Under the pieces are notes generated by a model that did no database searches, was not told where the DNA came from, and saw only the letters and a program-made list of their open reading frames with translations. The position numbers and the translations under genes were made by a program. A stretch of DNA of 64,000 nt, from positions 248,001 to 312,000 of the forward strand of contig NZ_FLYE01000012.1 in NCBI RefSeq assembly GCF_900093605.1, given 5' to 3'. Below are positions 62,958-64,000 of the stretch, piece by piece. The stretch comes from Candidatus Terasakiella magnetica (GTDB lineage: Bacteria > Pseudomonadota > Alphaproteobacteria > Rhodospirillales > Terasakiellaceae). Positions within the stretch are counted from its first letter, which is position 1, and every line of letters starts with the position of its first letter.

Positions 62958-63812
62958 ATGGCAAACGTGGAAAAGGACCCGGTAACGGGCACAAATACCA
63001 CCGGCCATGAATGGGACGGCATTAAAGAGCTGGATACGCCACTTCCTAAGTGGTGGTTGACAACTTTTTACGCTTGTATCATTTGGGCGATTGGCTATTG
63101 GGTAGTTTACCCATCATGGCCATCACTAAACGGTTACGCCAAAGGTGTATTCGAAACTACAAACCGCCTCGAACATGCTGCGGAAATGAAAGCTGTTGCG
63201 AAAGCACGCGAAGCATGGACAAGCAAGTTCGATGGTAAAGAAATTGGTGAAGTTGCTAAAGATTCAGAATTGTTGAACTACGCAATGGCTGGCGGACGCG
63301 TAATTTTCGCGGATAACTGTCAACCTTGTCACGGTGCAAGCGGTTCTGGTGCGAAGAACTTCCCTGTATTGGCTGATGACGATTGGCTGTGGGGCGGGAC
63401 TCTGGAAGAGATCCAGACGACTGTTCAATACGGTATTCGTTCAGGTCATGATGAAGAACGTCTTTCAGATATGCCTGCGCTTGTTTCTGATGAAACAATC
63501 ACAGCAGCTGAAGCTGACCAAATTGCTGATTATGTTATGAAGCTTAGTGGTCAAGGCGGTTCTGATGCTGGTCAGATGTTGTACAACGACAACTGTGCTT
63601 CTTGTCACGCTGAAGACGGCGCTGGCATGGCAGACCTTGGTGCTCCTCGTTTGAACGATGGCATCTGGTTGTACAAAGCTGGTAAAGACGGCGTTGTGGC
63701 TCAGATCAACAAACCACAGCATGGTGTAATGCCAGCTTGGGTTGGTCGTCTGTCCGATACAGAAATCAAACAAGTTTCTATCTACGTTCACTCTTTGGGT
63801 GGCGGTCAGTAA
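62958..63812 (+). CDS. ccoP: cbb3-type oxidase subunit III (diheme cytochrome c)
   Basis: A 284-aa subunit. The start at 62958 follows AAGGAG. One helix near residues 33-52 (WWLTTFYACIIWAIGYWVVY) and two c-type hemes: CQPCHGASGSG and CASCHAEDGAG. The linker and length are typical of CcoP. It accepts electrons from soluble cytochromes for CcoO/CcoN. Last gene of ccoNOQP; assembly genes ccoGHIS are not in the window. Confidence 0.97.
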   Translation: MANVEKDPVTGTNTTGHEWDGIKELDTPLPKWWLTTFYACIIWAIGYWVVYPSWPSLNGYAKGVFETTNRLEHAAEMKAVAKAREAWTSKFDGKEIGEVAKDSELLNYAMAGGRVIFADNCQPCHGASGSGAKNFPVLADDDWLWGGTLEEIQTTVQYGIRSGHDEERLSDMPALVSDETITAAEADQIADYVMKLSGQGGSDAGQMLYNDNCASCHAEDGAGMADLGAPRLNDGIWLYKAGKDGVVAQINKPQHGVMPAWVGRLSDTEIKQVSIYVHSLGGGQ

Positions 63813-63842
63813 GAAGCCTGTTTCGATTTATCGAACAAAAAA

Positions 63843-63874
63843 ACGGTTGTCGAAACTTTCGGCAACCGTTTTTT
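63843..63874 (+). terminator. Rho-independent terminator of ccoNOQP
   Basis: ACGGTTG and CAACCGT pair, the stem continuing inward through CGAA and TTCG. It is flanked by an A-run before and six T after. It lies about 30 bp from the ccoP stop. Confidence 0.93.
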
Positions 63875-63881
63875 GTTGGGT

Positions 63882-63928
63882 GTTTATATAGGTTAGAATA
63901 TCTTAATATTCTGCTTTCCTATATAAAC
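63882..63928. repeat. nested inverted repeat after the cbb3 terminator
   Basis: GTTTATATAGG (63882-63892) pairs exactly with CCTATATAAAC (63918-63928). Inside it AGAATAT (63895-63901) pairs with ATATTCT (63906-63912) around a 4-nt loop. AT-rich, with no T-run. The last ~70 bases of the window show no gene. Confidence 0.5.
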
Positions 63929-64000
63929 CAAGGCGTTCATGAAAAACCAAGAAACATTATTATTCAAAAATATTTGCGGATTCATTGTGTGAAATTGACG

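Noticed and set aside
63939-63992. 17-codon frame ATG...TGA near the window end
   Set aside because: Very short, with no ribosome-binding site or recognisable product.
63996-64000. TTGAC at the very end of the window as the left half of another FNR-type site
   Set aside because: Only five bases are visible and the right half lies outside the window.

Overview
The window looks like chromosome of a free-living, flagellated, microaerophilic alphaproteobacterium, most likely a Rhodospirillales-type marine or aquatic lineage (Terasakiella / Magnetospirillum-like). The grounds are family content and gene order: trmL-petABC, kdsB-pheA, addB-addA-trxA, rsmI/yraN/gshB, ccoNOQP, dnaK-dnaJ with an alphaproteobacterial-type RpoH promoter, a soluble protoglobin chemoreceptor, and a REC protein with the VGPDRR tail. 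Genus is inference. I see no rRNA, tRNA, CRISPR array, prophage or intact insertion sequence.

Layout. 1-4.5 kb: end of a membrane methyltransferase, a SAM methyltransferase, a small protein, then dnaK-dnaJ on the minus strand. 4.5-11.3 kb: a signalling block with a 4xPAS-GGDEF cyclase, a hemerythrin with an extra C-terminal domain, a possible degenerate GIY-YIG protein, a protoglobin-MCP-PilZ receptor and a Gly-rich unknown. 11.3-14.7 kb: trmL and the cytochrome bc1 operon petABC. 14.8-20.5 kb: a BLUF photoreceptor, a ~180-nt nested inverted-repeat element, a coiled-coil protein, rlmN, a solute-binding protein and motAB. 20.5-25.3 kb (minus strand): ppa, an AmpG-like permease, a lipoprotein, a bactofilin, an EI24/CysZ-like protein and a hydrolase. 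25.4-34.9 kb: enoyl-CoA hydratase, gshB, a 55-aa ORF, a SirB1-like protein, a BON lipoprotein, yraN, a 265-bp palindromic MITE-like element next to a DUF1640-like gene, rsmI, an LpoA-like lipoprotein, a cNMP-binding/REC protein and hemW. 34.9-41.3 kb: a peroxiredoxin and TetR pair with matching operator-like sites, kdsB, pheA, and small metabolic genes. 41.3-49.7 kb: recX, an ABC permease, trxA, addA and addB. 49.8-60 kb: VTT protein and flavoprotein reductase, histidine kinase, tam-like methyltransferase, a 402-aa unknown, PBP1A, elbB and ggt. 60.3-63.9 kb: ccoNOQP (cbb3 oxidase) behind an FNR-type site.

How the genes fit together. Respiration (bc1 plus high-affinity cbb3 oxidase under an FNR-type box) and oxygen sensing (hemerythrin, protoglobin chemoreceptor) suggest life across oxygen gradients. 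The PAS-GGDEF cyclase, the PilZ domain in the receptor and motAB suggest that c-di-GMP feeds into motility. Envelope functions are scattered through the window (PBP1A, LpoA-like, AmpG, bactofilin, kdsB), as are thiol/redox functions (gshB, ggt, trxA, peroxiredoxin, flavoprotein reductase).

The least explained items are two complex inverted-repeat elements (15390-15570 and 29526-29790), the oxygen/c-di-GMP block at 4.5-10.3 kb, the TetR/peroxiredoxin operator pair, and several unassigned proteins (152, 264, 281 and 402 aa).
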